Assembly: GCA_947632685.1 (NCBI GenBank)
Contig: CANRQD010000002.1
Location: 1 to 41,360 of the forward strand
DNA length: 41,360 nucleotides
Source: an uncultured Bacilli bacterium
GTDB lineage: Bacteria; Bacillota_I; Bacilli_A; RF39; UBA660
Reading direction: 5' to 3'
Shown here piece after piece: positions 33,424 through 41,360 of the stretch. Under the pieces are notes generated by a model. It saw only the letters and a program-made list of their open reading frames with translations, was not told the origin of the DNA and made no database searches. Both the position numbers and the translations under genes were made by a program. The number at the start of each line of letters is the position of its first letter. Position 1 is the stretch's first letter.

Positions 33424-33867
33424 TTAATTATTTTTAGAATCAATAATTATCGTAGTTGGACCATTATTAATTAAAGATACTTTCATATCAGCACCAAATA
33501 TTCCCTTTTTAGTTATAATTTTTTCATTTAATTTTTCACAAAACATATCATAAAGTTTTATTGCTTCTTTTCCATTCATTGCCCCAATATAAGATGGTCT
33601 ATTACCTTTTTGTACATTACCATATAAAGTAAATTGACTTATACACAATATTTCACCTTTTTCTTCTAATATATTTCTATTCATTATTCCATCTTCATCT
33701 TCAAATATACGTAAATTTATAACTTTATTAGTTAAAAATTCAACATCTTTTTCAGTATCATTATGTGTGAATCCAACTAAAACCATTAATCCTTTACCAA
33801 TAGATGAAATAACTTTGTTATCTACTGATACACTTGATTCTAAACATTTTTGAACAACAACTTTCAT
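33424..33867 (-). CDS. dtd: D-aminoacyl-tRNA deacylase
   Basis: Dtd frees tRNA from D-amino acids and glycyl-tRNA-Ala mistakes, keeping D-amino acids out of protein. The 147-residue protein has the two cross-subunit active-site motifs, SQFTLYG and NNGPTTIII, and the usual start MKVVVQKCLESSVSV. Length is as in other bacteria. AAAGGAA precedes the ATG, and an extended -10 (TGATATAAT) lies upstream. It fits an organism that handles much D-alanine. Confidence 0.95.
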   Translation of the reverse strand: MKVVVQKCLESSVSVDNKVISSIGKGLMVLVGFTHNDTEKDVEFLTNKVINLRIFEDEDGIMNRNILEEKGEILCISQFTLYGNVQKGNRPSYIGAMNGKEAIKLYDMFCEKLNEKIITKKGIFGADMKVSLINNGPTTIIIDSKNN

Positions 33868-34332
33868 ATTAAATAATATTCCTTTCTAAGTACATATTGA
33901 TTATATCATACTTTTTTTAGTTACATTGTTTCTTTTAGTAGTTAAAACATTATAAATCAAAAATGAGAAAGCTTTTGTTCTTTTTATGAGGTGAACAGCA
34001 ATAGGTAAATCATATTGGTTAAATTTCTTTAAAATCAACGTTTTCATACAATTTATACAACAAAATTTGACTTAATTGTTATTAAGAAAATTACAGGCAA
34101 TATAAAAAGCATATATAGGTTACATAACTATATATGCTCTTTTTTATAAAGAATTATATTTTTGAATTTTTTCTGATGTTTTTAACATTATTTCATATTT
34201 CTTCATAGTATTCTGAATCTAACAATCCATATTTTTTCATTTCTTGATAATAGTCGAAATTCCAGAATTCCTATTTTTTATAGCACTTATTTTTAGGTAG
34301 ATACTCATCACACATTCAAGTAACACATACTA
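33868..34332. other. 465-base gap with probable gene remnants
   Basis: No intact gene is evident. On the minus strand a 48-codon frame (33901-34047, MKTLILKKFNQYDLPIAVHL...) has no ribosome site. Another frame (about 34170-34310) reads MCDEYLPKNKCYKK-stop-EFWNFDYYQEMKKYGLLDSEYYEEI-stop, which looks like the broken end of an old gene. The dtd promoter is at the left edge. The gap marks the left border of the restriction-modification block. Confidence 0.4.
34108..34146. terminator. Terminator-like hairpin
   Basis: AGCATATATAG (34108-34118) pairs with CTATATATGCT (34128-34138) around a 9-base loop, with TTTTTT to the right and AAAAA to the left, so it can work on either strand. It may end the restriction operon on the minus strand. 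Confidence 0.6.
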
Positions 34333-35577
34333 CTATTTATTTAATCCGTCAATAATGGAATCAACTAATTTATCAGTATTAGCTTTTTCCTTATGTAGAT
34401 AACAATCAATTAAAAATTTTGTATCCATCAGCATTAATGCTATTTTTTTGTGAGAAGCGTCACTAGAATCATTGTTTCTAGCTTTACTCTCTGCATATCC
34501 CATATATACAAAATTATCATTTAAATCAAATCTATTATCTTTTTTGTTATATGGAACAATAAATGCATTATATATTTTATCAGTATCATATTCCAACGGT
34601 TTATCAAAATTATGAGGATTGCTACAATAATCACCATATGTAATTTGTTTATCTATATCTTCAGCTCCAGGTAATTTTCCATTATCTATAACTGCATATT
34701 TATAATATTTAGAATCAATAATAAATAATTCTCTTTCATTTTTTCTTTTTATAATTGTATCAGGTCTCATATGAAGATTAGGTACTTTTTCAGGTAAATT
34801 CACCCATTTTAATTCAGGTCTATAATTGTTTATTAAATCATTACCAAATACAGAATCAACCATCTTTTCCCAAGCATAATTATAATTTGTAGTTAATATA
34901 TCATTAACACTTTCGGTAGAATCATCTTCAAATTCACTTTTTATAATTTGTATCATGTTATTAAGTAATGTTTTTTTTCTATCATTAAAGGATTTTCTTA
35001 ATTCATCGTTCAATATTTGAATATAATAATTCTTATTTTTATCGTCATAGTCATAATCTATTTTTTCAATATTACCAAATAACCATCCTATTTGTTCAAT
35101 ACTATGATTAATACACAAAGCATGAATTTCAGTAATAATATTATCAATAGTTCTTTTTTTATCTACATATGGATTTAAATAAATAGCACCCTGGTCTGAA
35201 AATAAGGGAGTTGTCGAAAAAGTTCTTTTCCAATTTATTTTTCCTCTTTGAGACTGCATATATATTTTTTCTTTTTCATTATATAATCCATTACTTATAT
35301 AATCATTCAAAATCCATAAATAAGCATGAATAGGAAAACCAGTAATACTACCTATTTGATTTTCATAGTCATAATCAATATCTTTAATTTTTGTTAAAGA
35401 CATCGTATATAGAATATCAATTACTGCTTTTCTTTGAAGATTTGGAAATTTATCTGATGGAATATCATAACCAAGTGGAAAAAATATAGATATATTTTCC
35501 TTGTCAAATTTAATTCCTACTCGTCCAAATTCATCATTAATACAGCTTTTACAAATCCATATTTTCTTGTTATTCAT
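34333..35577 (-). CDS. LlaJI/McrC-like restriction endonuclease subunit
   Basis: The 414-residue protein has a C-terminal PD-(D/E)xK nuclease core: RPDTII (Asp273) and FIIDSKYYKY (Asp288-Ser-Lys290). This arrangement is as in McrC and the LlaJI-type endonuclease subunit. The N-terminal half would contact the McrB-like motor. It overlaps that gene by eight bases and has only a weak ribosome site, so it is translationally coupled. The complex should cut unmethylated DNA after NTP-driven translocation. It is the last gene of the operon. Confidence 0.82.
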   Translation of the reverse strand: MNNKKIWICKSCINDEFGRVGIKFDKENISIFFPLGYDIPSDKFPNLQRKAVIDILYTMSLTKIKDIDYDYENQIGSITGFPIHAYLWILNDYISNGLYNEKEKIYMQSQRGKINWKRTFSTTPLFSDQGAIYLNPYVDKKRTIDNIITEIHALCINHSIEQIGWLFGNIEKIDYDYDDKNKNYYIQILNDELRKSFNDRKKTLLNNMIQIIKSEFEDDSTESVNDILTTNYNYAWEKMVDSVFGNDLINNYRPELKWVNLPEKVPNLHMRPDTIIKRKNERELFIIDSKYYKYAVIDNGKLPGAEDIDKQITYGDYCSNPHNFDKPLEYDTDKIYNAFIVPYNKKDNRFDLNDNFVYMGYAESKARNNDSSDASHKKIALMLMDTKFLIDCYLHKEKANTDKLVDSIIDGLNK

Positions 35578-37156
35578 TATTATCTGTGTCTTTCTCAGTA
35601 ATTATAAACAAATCATTGAATACCTTTAAATTTTCATTTTCAAAACCAACAAGGAGATCATCCAATGTTTTATATTTAGGATTAAACCATGCCTCTCTAT
35701 TTAATTTAGCAACATCATCCCATAAATACATTAATACTTTTTCGGCAAACTCTTTTTTTACATCATTTATATTATCATATAATTCTGTTGTACCATCACT
35801 ATTAATTAAATCTTCTTTACCAACAAAATACTTACCTATTTGTTTATCCTCAGCATTAACACCATATGCATTTTTCTCAAATATCTCTTCATTTATTGTT
35901 TCAATAAATTTTTTCCATGTAACATTATCTGAACCAGGAATTAACATAGCTCCTAATTTTTTATCATATTCATCAGTTTCATCAAATTTATTAGATATTT
36001 TTTTTAATTTCCATCTTCTTTTAAATGCTGTATCAAGTGTATAAACATTTTGGTCACTAGTATTCATAGTAGCCATAATCCATAAATTAGAGGGAATACT
36101 AACTTTATCATTTTTTAATTTGTATCCTTCATTATTAAAATATTGTTTAATAATATCATTACTAATTTCAAATTCGCCTGAACCATCATCTTTACGATCT
36201 AATAATTGGAAAACATCTCCAAATATAGCAGAAGCATTTCCTCTATTAATTTCTTCTATAACTAAGCAATATTTTTTAGTTGGATTTGTTAGGGCATCAA
36301 ATAATATTTTAGTAAAATATCCAGGTTCAATTTTATAACTAATTTTACCATTTTGATCTACTTTAGGTACTACTAAACCAACAAATTCACCATTTGTATA
36401 GTCAGAATAGAATGTTGTTGTTATGCAATCAAATCCTTCTGTTTGACAAATATTTCTTACTTTGTAACTTTTACCACAACCAGGAGCTCCATAATATATA
36501 ACATTTGTTCCTCCGGTTACCCTATTTGTATTATCTATTTCTTTCAATTCATTTAGAACAGTATTATTTTCTTCAATTATTTTAGGCATATCATTAACAG
36601 TTACATATTTGCTAATTTTCATAGCTTTACTTAATTCTACATCTAGTGATGATGGAATATTTGCATACTCAACAATATTTTTATAATTATAGTTATTTTT
36701 TTCAATTAAATCAGCATATTGAATACCAAATAAATACAAAGATAAAATTTTAGTTTTTTCTTCGGCATTATTATATCTATTTCCTAGTAATTCTCCTAGT
36801 TCTTGTTCTGTGTAATTTGGAATATATTCAATTTTAGCTAAACCAGCTGCAATTTTTTGATATTTTTCATCATGTTGATTTAAAAAGGTAACAACATCTT
36901 CTAAAGACACATCATTATAAATGCCCTTATTATTAAAAGTATTTGTACTAGATATTAATCCATAAGAATTAAGTACTATTGATGCTAAAACACCAGTATT
37001 GTTATATCCATTTGGAAAATACTCTTGATCAATATTTATTGCAGCTTTACCTTCAATTAAATATTCTTTTAAAACATAAGATATATACCTTTTATTAAAT
37101 GGTAAAGCATCAGTATTATCAATTCGATTTTCTAGCATTGGTAAATTTAAATTCAT
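35570..37156 (-). CDS. McrB-like AAA+ GTPase restriction subunit
   Basis: The 528-residue protein has a unique N-terminal region (about 1-210) and then an McrB-type AAA+ domain. Walker A is GAPGCGKS (223-230) and Walker B is CLVIEEINRGNASAIFGD. MATMNTSDQNVYTLD holds the NTSD (365-368) that corresponds to the guanine-selecting NTxD of McrB, and the arginine finger region is FKRRW. It powers DNA translocation with the nuclease encoded next. The N-terminal region may carry sequence recognition. AAGGAG precedes the ATG, one base after the upstream gene. Confidence 0.88.
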   Translation of the reverse strand: MNLNLPMLENRIDNTDALPFNKRYISYVLKEYLIEGKAAINIDQEYFPNGYNNTGVLASIVLNSYGLISSTNTFNNKGIYNDVSLEDVVTFLNQHDEKYQKIAAGLAKIEYIPNYTEQELGELLGNRYNNAEEKTKILSLYLFGIQYADLIEKNNYNYKNIVEYANIPSSLDVELSKAMKISKYVTVNDMPKIIEENNTVLNELKEIDNTNRVTGGTNVIYYGAPGCGKSYKVRNICQTEGFDCITTTFYSDYTNGEFVGLVVPKVDQNGKISYKIEPGYFTKILFDALTNPTKKYCLVIEEINRGNASAIFGDVFQLLDRKDDGSGEFEISNDIIKQYFNNEGYKLKNDKVSIPSNLWIMATMNTSDQNVYTLDTAFKRRWKLKKISNKFDETDEYDKKLGAMLIPGSDNVTWKKFIETINEEIFEKNAYGVNAEDKQIGKYFVGKEDLINSDGTTELYDNINDVKKEFAEKVLMYLWDDVAKLNREAWFNPKYKTLDDLLVGFENENLKVFNDLFIITEKDTDNNE

Positions 37157-37157
37157 A

Positions 37158-37922
37158 TTATTCCACTCCTTTTTCTACAATATAATCATTTAAATTATTT
37201 ATAACATAATCATAATCAAATTCATCTAAATAAGCATTCTTTTTATCATATTTAGTTTTTTTCCCTCGAACATTAACAGATATCATACTAAGTTTATATA
37301 CTCTATTATAATCAAATGTAAATTCTCGAGATATCCAAGGTTGTTTATTGATGAAATTCAAAACATTCATTATATACTGGGTATTTTGTTTAGCCCATTG
37401 ATCATGAATTTTTGGATTTTTAATACTACTATTTAATTCACATAGACATTTATATATTTCTTGAACATATTGTTTTTTTTGAGTATTAGTATCACTTTTA
37501 CAAAAATTCACATATGATTCTAAACAACCAGAATTTTTAATTGTAAAATAACATAATAAGTATGTAAAAATATAAGCATTTTCCATTTTATCATCTTTTG
37601 TAATAAAATTAATTAAATCGGGATCAATAATTTTTATTGATTTTCTTCCTTTTTCTATAGCATGCGAATACTCTAAAAGACTAATAGTTTCATTATAATA
37701 ATTAATTATTCCATTATTTTTATCAAGTAATTGCCATTTTTCTGCAATATAATCTTCTAAAGTCGATTTCCAATTAGAATAATTAAATTCATTATCTACA
37801 GAATATTCTTTAATAAATTTAGATATAAAATATACTGTATCATAAGCATATGATTTATCTGATATAAATTTTCCATTAGAATAACTTGAATCCTTTAATC
37901 TATCATATATATTAAATTTCAT
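37158..37922 (-). CDS. Unknown third subunit of the restriction system
   Basis: I do not recognise the 254-residue product. It is soluble and mostly helical in the middle (ENAYIFTYLLCYFTIKNSGCLESYVNF), with many aromatic and Lys residues. It ends in a segment with RGKKTKYDKKNAYLDEFDYDYV. There is no nuclease or ATP motif. It overlaps the methyltransferase gene by 11 bases and lies one base from the McrB-like gene, so it must belong to the same system. In LlaI three R subunits follow the methylase, and this is the place of the first; a recognition or adaptor role is inferred. Confidence 0.75.
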   Translation of the reverse strand: MKFNIYDRLKDSSYSNGKFISDKSYAYDTVYFISKFIKEYSVDNEFNYSNWKSTLEDYIAEKWQLLDKNNGIINYYNETISLLEYSHAIEKGRKSIKIIDPDLINFITKDDKMENAYIFTYLLCYFTIKNSGCLESYVNFCKSDTNTQKKQYVQEIYKCLCELNSSIKNPKIHDQWAKQNTQYIMNVLNFINKQPWISREFTFDYNRVYKLSMISVNVRGKKTKYDKKNAYLDEFDYDYVINNLNDYIVEKGVE

Positions 37923-40326
37923 AATTCACCACTCCTATATAATATAAAGAATTTTTATCTATATTAATTGTAAATTTTGATTTACTCTTAACAATTGCAT
38001 AATATTCTCTAAACTCATCAGTTGAATAAATTGATAAATCAATTTTATTAATATCTATATTACCAATCTTCGGATATAAAATAGCTATTGAACCATTTAC
38101 AATAACATCTTTTGGCATTAAAGCTGCTCTTAGATTATATGTAAAATTTGGCATAATAATTGTATTTGAATTAAAATACTTACTACAAATAAATAATGAA
38201 GGATCATCAATATATTTATCATAACCATTAATATGAACAATAGAACCATCATCAAGTATATTTTTGGATTTTAATACCCAATATTTACCCTCATTTTTTA
38301 AAAATTTATTTGTAATTTGTCTATCCCTGAAGAAATCAAAAACATCTAGTTTTAGTTTTTTTATATATTCATCAAAAAATGAGTTTCTATATATTAACCA
38401 TAATCTATCATGATAAATATATTTTTGTGGTACAATTCTTAATTCGTTGTCTCTCTTATTAAATATAATTGTATTATCATATTCTTTTTTTGTGAAATGG
38501 ATTACTAAAATTTCAATAAACACCTTTTTAAATGCACTAACACCATAATCTGTAATAGAAACAATATTATAGCTTTCATATTTTTTTCTTAACGAATCAA
38601 ACTCAGGTGTCATAATAAACGTTTTTGGTAAAACCATTATTATATTATCACTTTTATTATAAATTTTTTCAAGAAATACTCCATAAATATTATCACAATC
38701 AAATTCAATTTTCTTTTTATATTCTTTTTTCGTTTTTGAATCTAATTTAAAGAAAGGAGGATTTCCAATTATGTAATCATATTTTTCTTTAAATTCATAA
38801 TCAATAAAATCAATATTAATTGGAGTAACAATAACTCTTTCTGTATCAATATGATATTTATTTAATTCATTAATTGTATCATTTAGAACCTCGTTATTTA
38901 TATCTACAATATCTAAATAAATTTTTTCTGTATTATAGAATTTAGATATTATTGGAATTAAAAAATTTCCACCACCTACAGAAGGTTCAAGAATTCTAAC
39001 ATTTTTTTTATCATATTCATCAATACTTTTTAAACAATCATAGATTACAGATTGTGGTGTGTAGAAGCTTCCATTTTTTCTAGCTTCTTTAGTACTATTT
39101 TTTTCTTCATTAATATATGATTTAATATAAAGATTATCACTTGAAACAGTTTTATCTTTTGAATTAATATACTCATTAAAATCAAACATATCATTAATAT
39201 TTTTAGCTATCTTAGTCATTATCTGAGTTGGAACTGCTTCACCAATACATCTTCTTATATTTAATTCATTCTTTTTCAAAAAATCTATTCTATTTTCTAT
39301 AATTTTTCTATCATTAATATTCTCAGCAACCCATTTAAACGAATCTGGAATGCTCATTACTCTCATCAATTCTCTAATGGATAAAACTCTATCATCTCTA
39401 GGATGAATGGTATCCATTGCAGCCAATTGATCATTCCTTGTTGCAACACATGCACATGGTTTATCCCAAAATAAACGCCTATATTTATTTCCTAAATAGC
39501 CAGATTTTAACAATTCTTTTTTACCGTCAATCAACTTATAAGGTTTTTTATCGTCTGCATTATTGAATGCAGATTCTCCCTCTTTTAAATCATGTATCCA
39601 TTCTCTCATATATGAATCATATGGTCTAAAAAAATGTAAAATATCTTTTTCATCAAAATCGTTAGGTTCATCAAGTTTTTTTAATTTTCCAATTGCATCT
39701 CTTAAAGTTATTTGTTTTTCAGGTAGTGGAAATAAATTTAAAGGAGACATAAAATCTTGATCCTTTCTTGTTCCAATTACTAATGTTCTTGGTCTACTTG
39801 AAGGCACTCCATAATCTTTAAAATTTATAACTCTATATTCTATATTATAATCATCACCTAAATTAGAAATAATAGCTTCGCCAATTTTCTTGTCAGTTCC
39901 ATCAATGTCAGTACAAATAGTTTTGATAAAAGCTCTAACATTTTCAAAAACAAATACTTTAGGTTTAATTTTTTTTACAATCTTAATTGCCTCTACAACT
40001 AAACTATTTCTTTTTTGTTCATTATTCTTTTTGTAATTAGCTGTAGACATACCTTGACATGGTGGTGTTGCCACAACAACATCAACGTCATTTAAGTTTT
40101 CATTTTCTTTCCAATATTCTATTTCCTCATAAATTTTATCTTGTATCGTATTATCTGTTATATCTCCGCATATATAACCAGATTGATATTTACACTTATT
40201 ATTATATTTTTGTATATCTATTCTACTTTTTATTAGCTCACTTGTTGCAATGCATTCAAATCCATTTTCTTTAAATCCATAGCATCCAACACCGGCACTA
40301 CTAAATAGACTTATGTATGTTCTCAT
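37912..40326 (-). CDS. Fused m5C and m6A DNA methyltransferase
   Basis: The 804-residue protein joins two enzymes. The N-terminal part (1-385) is a cytosine-C5 methyltransferase: SAM loop FSSAGVGCYGF (8-18), catalytic Cys90 in PPCQG, ENV (128-130), GVPSSRPR and the IGEAVPTQ motif near 361. The C-terminal part (about 410-804) is an adenine-N6 methyltransferase of the NPPF type: TPQSVIYDC, LEPSVGGGNF (446-455) and NPPF (522-525). The remainder may be a target-recognition region. Two activities on one chain would protect the two strands of an asymmetric site. AGGAGGT precedes the ATG. Confidence 0.9.
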   Translation of the reverse strand: MRTYISLFSSAGVGCYGFKENGFECIATSELIKSRIDIQKYNNKCKYQSGYICGDITDNTIQDKIYEEIEYWKENENLNDVDVVVATPPCQGMSTANYKKNNEQKRNSLVVEAIKIVKKIKPKVFVFENVRAFIKTICTDIDGTDKKIGEAIISNLGDDYNIEYRVINFKDYGVPSSRPRTLVIGTRKDQDFMSPLNLFPLPEKQITLRDAIGKLKKLDEPNDFDEKDILHFFRPYDSYMREWIHDLKEGESAFNNADDKKPYKLIDGKKELLKSGYLGNKYRRLFWDKPCACVATRNDQLAAMDTIHPRDDRVLSIRELMRVMSIPDSFKWVAENINDRKIIENRIDFLKKNELNIRRCIGEAVPTQIMTKIAKNINDMFDFNEYINSKDKTVSSDNLYIKSYINEEKNSTKEARKNGSFYTPQSVIYDCLKSIDEYDKKNVRILEPSVGGGNFLIPIISKFYNTEKIYLDIVDINNEVLNDTINELNKYHIDTERVIVTPINIDFIDYEFKEKYDYIIGNPPFFKLDSKTKKEYKKKIEFDCDNIYGVFLEKIYNKSDNIIMVLPKTFIMTPEFDSLRKKYESYNIVSITDYGVSAFKKVFIEILVIHFTKKEYDNTIIFNKRDNELRIVPQKYIYHDRLWLIYRNSFFDEYIKKLKLDVFDFFRDRQITNKFLKNEGKYWVLKSKNILDDGSIVHINGYDKYIDDPSLFICSKYFNSNTIIMPNFTYNLRAALMPKDVIVNGSIAILYPKIGNIDINKIDLSIYSTDEFREYYAIVKSKSKFTINIDKNSLYYIGVVNYEI

Positions 40327-40340
40327 ATCTACCTCCTGAA

Positions 40341-40798
40341 TTATATATACTTTGGTAATTTACTATAATCATATTTTGTAGTAATAACCTTTAATTCTTT
40401 CATTTCTTTATCTATGTCCTCTAACGCCTTATCAAGTGTATAATCTATTTCAGCATCTTCTTTTATAAATTTTAATCCTAATTTTATTTCATTTAATTTT
40501 TGAATTATTTTTTAATGTTTTTTTCTTTTATTAGCATCTCAATCTAAAATATCATATAAATAATCTTCATTGTATCCAGCTGTCTTTAAAAGTTGGTGCA
40601 AAGGTAAGTTTTATTATTCTGAAATTTTTTTAAAATTTCTGAATCTGGTTTAGCCACTCTTCCATTTTCTATATCATTTAAAGAAGAATTACTTATTCCA
40701 ACTCTTCTTGTAAGTTTTTTTTGAGAATATTATTTTGCAGTTTTTTCTCCAACAATTAATGTAGTTAATGCTTCACTATTTTTCATAATTTCACTCAT
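40341..40798 (-). pseudogene. Broken XRE controller (C-protein-like) gene
   Basis: The frame starts at 40798 (MSEIMKNSEALTT) and keeps a recognisable Cro/C1 helix-turn-helix (SQKKLTRRVGISNSSLNDIENGR). A TAA stop interrupts it at 40730-40732. After a frameshift the rest continues as LPLHQLLKTAGYNEDYLYDILD and, past more stops, KLNEIKLGLKFIKEDAEID... to a final stop at 40341, 14 bases before the methyltransferase gene. Its place matches that of C-protein genes in LlaI-type operons. It carries at least four in-frame stops, several explicable as C-to-T or G-to-A changes. Confidence 0.8.
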
Positions 40799-40827
40799 TA
40801 AAAGTATCCTTATTCTTTTCCATCCAC

Positions 40828-40836
40828 ATTATATCA
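40828..40836 (-). promoter_or_regulatory. Promoter of the restriction-modification operon
   Basis: On the minus strand TGATATAAT is a full extended -10 box; the -35 region is poor. Transcription would start near 40821, just upstream of the controller pseudogene, and run through the methyltransferase and restriction genes. Confidence 0.55.
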
Positions 40837-40875
40837 CATTTTGTCAGTTTTTTAAAATATTTTTGTTCTGAAATC

Positions 40876-40906
40876 TTGACAATTGAATTTATTTGTACTA
40901 TATAAT
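40876..40906 (+). promoter_or_regulatory. Plus-strand promoter candidate without a gene
   Basis: A perfect TTGACA (40876-40881) is followed by TATATA at 17 bases (40899-40904) or TATAAT at 19 (40901-40906). No convincing gene follows. The stretch 40907-41248 shows nothing else I can recognise. Confidence 0.35.
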
Positions 40907-41248
40907 AGCGAACAATATACCAAATATTTAGAAATAATAAAATTGAAATTTCTAATAGAAACAAGTGACATTATTACTAAGCCACTTTCTCAATTTATTA
41001 CTGTTATGATCCAAATTATTAAATCTATAATAAATTTTTTTAAACAAAAATGGAGCCTTTCAACTCTTTCAGGGAAAATATAAATATCAGTTTGTAACAA
41101 TTTAATAATGTATCAAATTCTTATAAATTAAGGCTTTTTAATTTTATTAATTTGTTAGAGTTTATTAAAATAACTTTATTTTTGACATTTAGTATCTAGA
41201 AAATAAAAATGATACTATTACACATTATTTGAGCTTATCAATTCACAT

Positions 41249-41359
41249 TTATAGTGTCATAGTGTTATTAATGCTATTTTCATATGAAAAAGCTAATTTT
41301 GCTAAAACTCTTAATACTTGGAAACTTATGATTACTTTATCTTTTTCAATCAATCCTTT
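41249..41359 (-). CDS. Possible C-terminal end of a gene running off the window
   Basis: On the minus strand a frame open to the window edge encodes 36 residues ending ...VLAKLAFSYENSINNTMTL before a TAA. Its composition looks protein-like, but with so short a piece neither family nor reality can be settled. Confidence 0.25.
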   Translation of the reverse strand, partial: KGLIEKDKVIISFQVLRVLAKLAFSYENSINNTMTL

Positions 41360-41360
41360 A

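Noticed and set aside
35586..36338. Plus-strand frames of 152 and 72 codons opposite the McrB-like gene.
   Set aside because: They are antisense to a well-supported gene with conserved motifs and have no expression signals.
40883..41083. 66-codon plus-strand frame.
   Set aside because: Its TTG start lies between the -35 and -10 of the candidate promoter, there is no ribosome site, and the product is of low complexity.

Overview
The window is very AT-rich and reads with the standard bacterial code: TGA is a true stop, for example at the end of the ylmH-like gene. It carries Firmicutes-type Shine-Dalgarno sites and a rimP-nusA-ylxR-infB cluster. Peptidoglycan genes (ddl, murF, a DD-carboxypeptidase) and surface proteins with sortase-like tails show a Gram-positive cell with a wall. 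The best guess is an uncultured, low-GC Bacillota (Bacilli) close to the Mollicutes-related gut lineages; no rRNA is present to confirm this. I see no tRNA, rRNA, CRISPR array or insertion sequence.

Layout. 1-5.6 kb (minus strand): a 29-residue membrane peptide with toxin-like mRNA features, a PepSY protein, a class I glutamine amidotransferase, then hydrolase-murF-ddl and rbfA. 5.6-11.4 kb (plus strand): a giant gene of about 1915 codons with 17 clear tandem repeats, each resembling sigma-70 region 4, behind an N-terminus that resembles sigma region 2. It sits between infB and rbfA, genes that are usually adjacent. 11.4-15.4 kb: infB, ylxR, nusA and a short rimP behind one promoter and a leader hairpin. 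15.4-18.2 kb: a CPBP protease, a VUT-like membrane protein, a metallophosphoesterase-fold protein that has lost its catalytic residues, and a small membrane protein. 18.2-20.8 kb: two paralogous surface proteins with NPxTSD sorting signals. The promoter of one has nine consecutive Gs between -35 and -10, a likely phase-variation switch.

20.8-33.9 kb: mostly minus-strand housekeeping genes (DD-carboxypeptidase, low-molecular-weight phosphatase, YlmH-like S4 protein, free-standing alpha-CTD-like protein, lipoprotein, glmS, ClpC-D1-like ATPase, TtcA-like enzyme, class I aldolase, CDF transporter, membrane XRE regulator with an Asp-box protein, dtd), plus a plus-strand Tim44-like protein. 34.3-40.8 kb: a restriction-modification operon resembling LlaI/LlaJI, made of a broken controller gene, a fused m5C + m6A methyltransferase, an unknown subunit, a McrB-like motor and a LlaJI/McrC-like nuclease. 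The last 560 bases hold little.

The strongest candidates for something undescribed are the giant tandem-HTH protein at 5665-11412 and the poly-G switched surface-protein pair. The pseudoenzyme phosphoesterase, the toxin-like peptide and the bifunctional methyltransferase operon come next. All calls are from reading the sequence; no database search was run.
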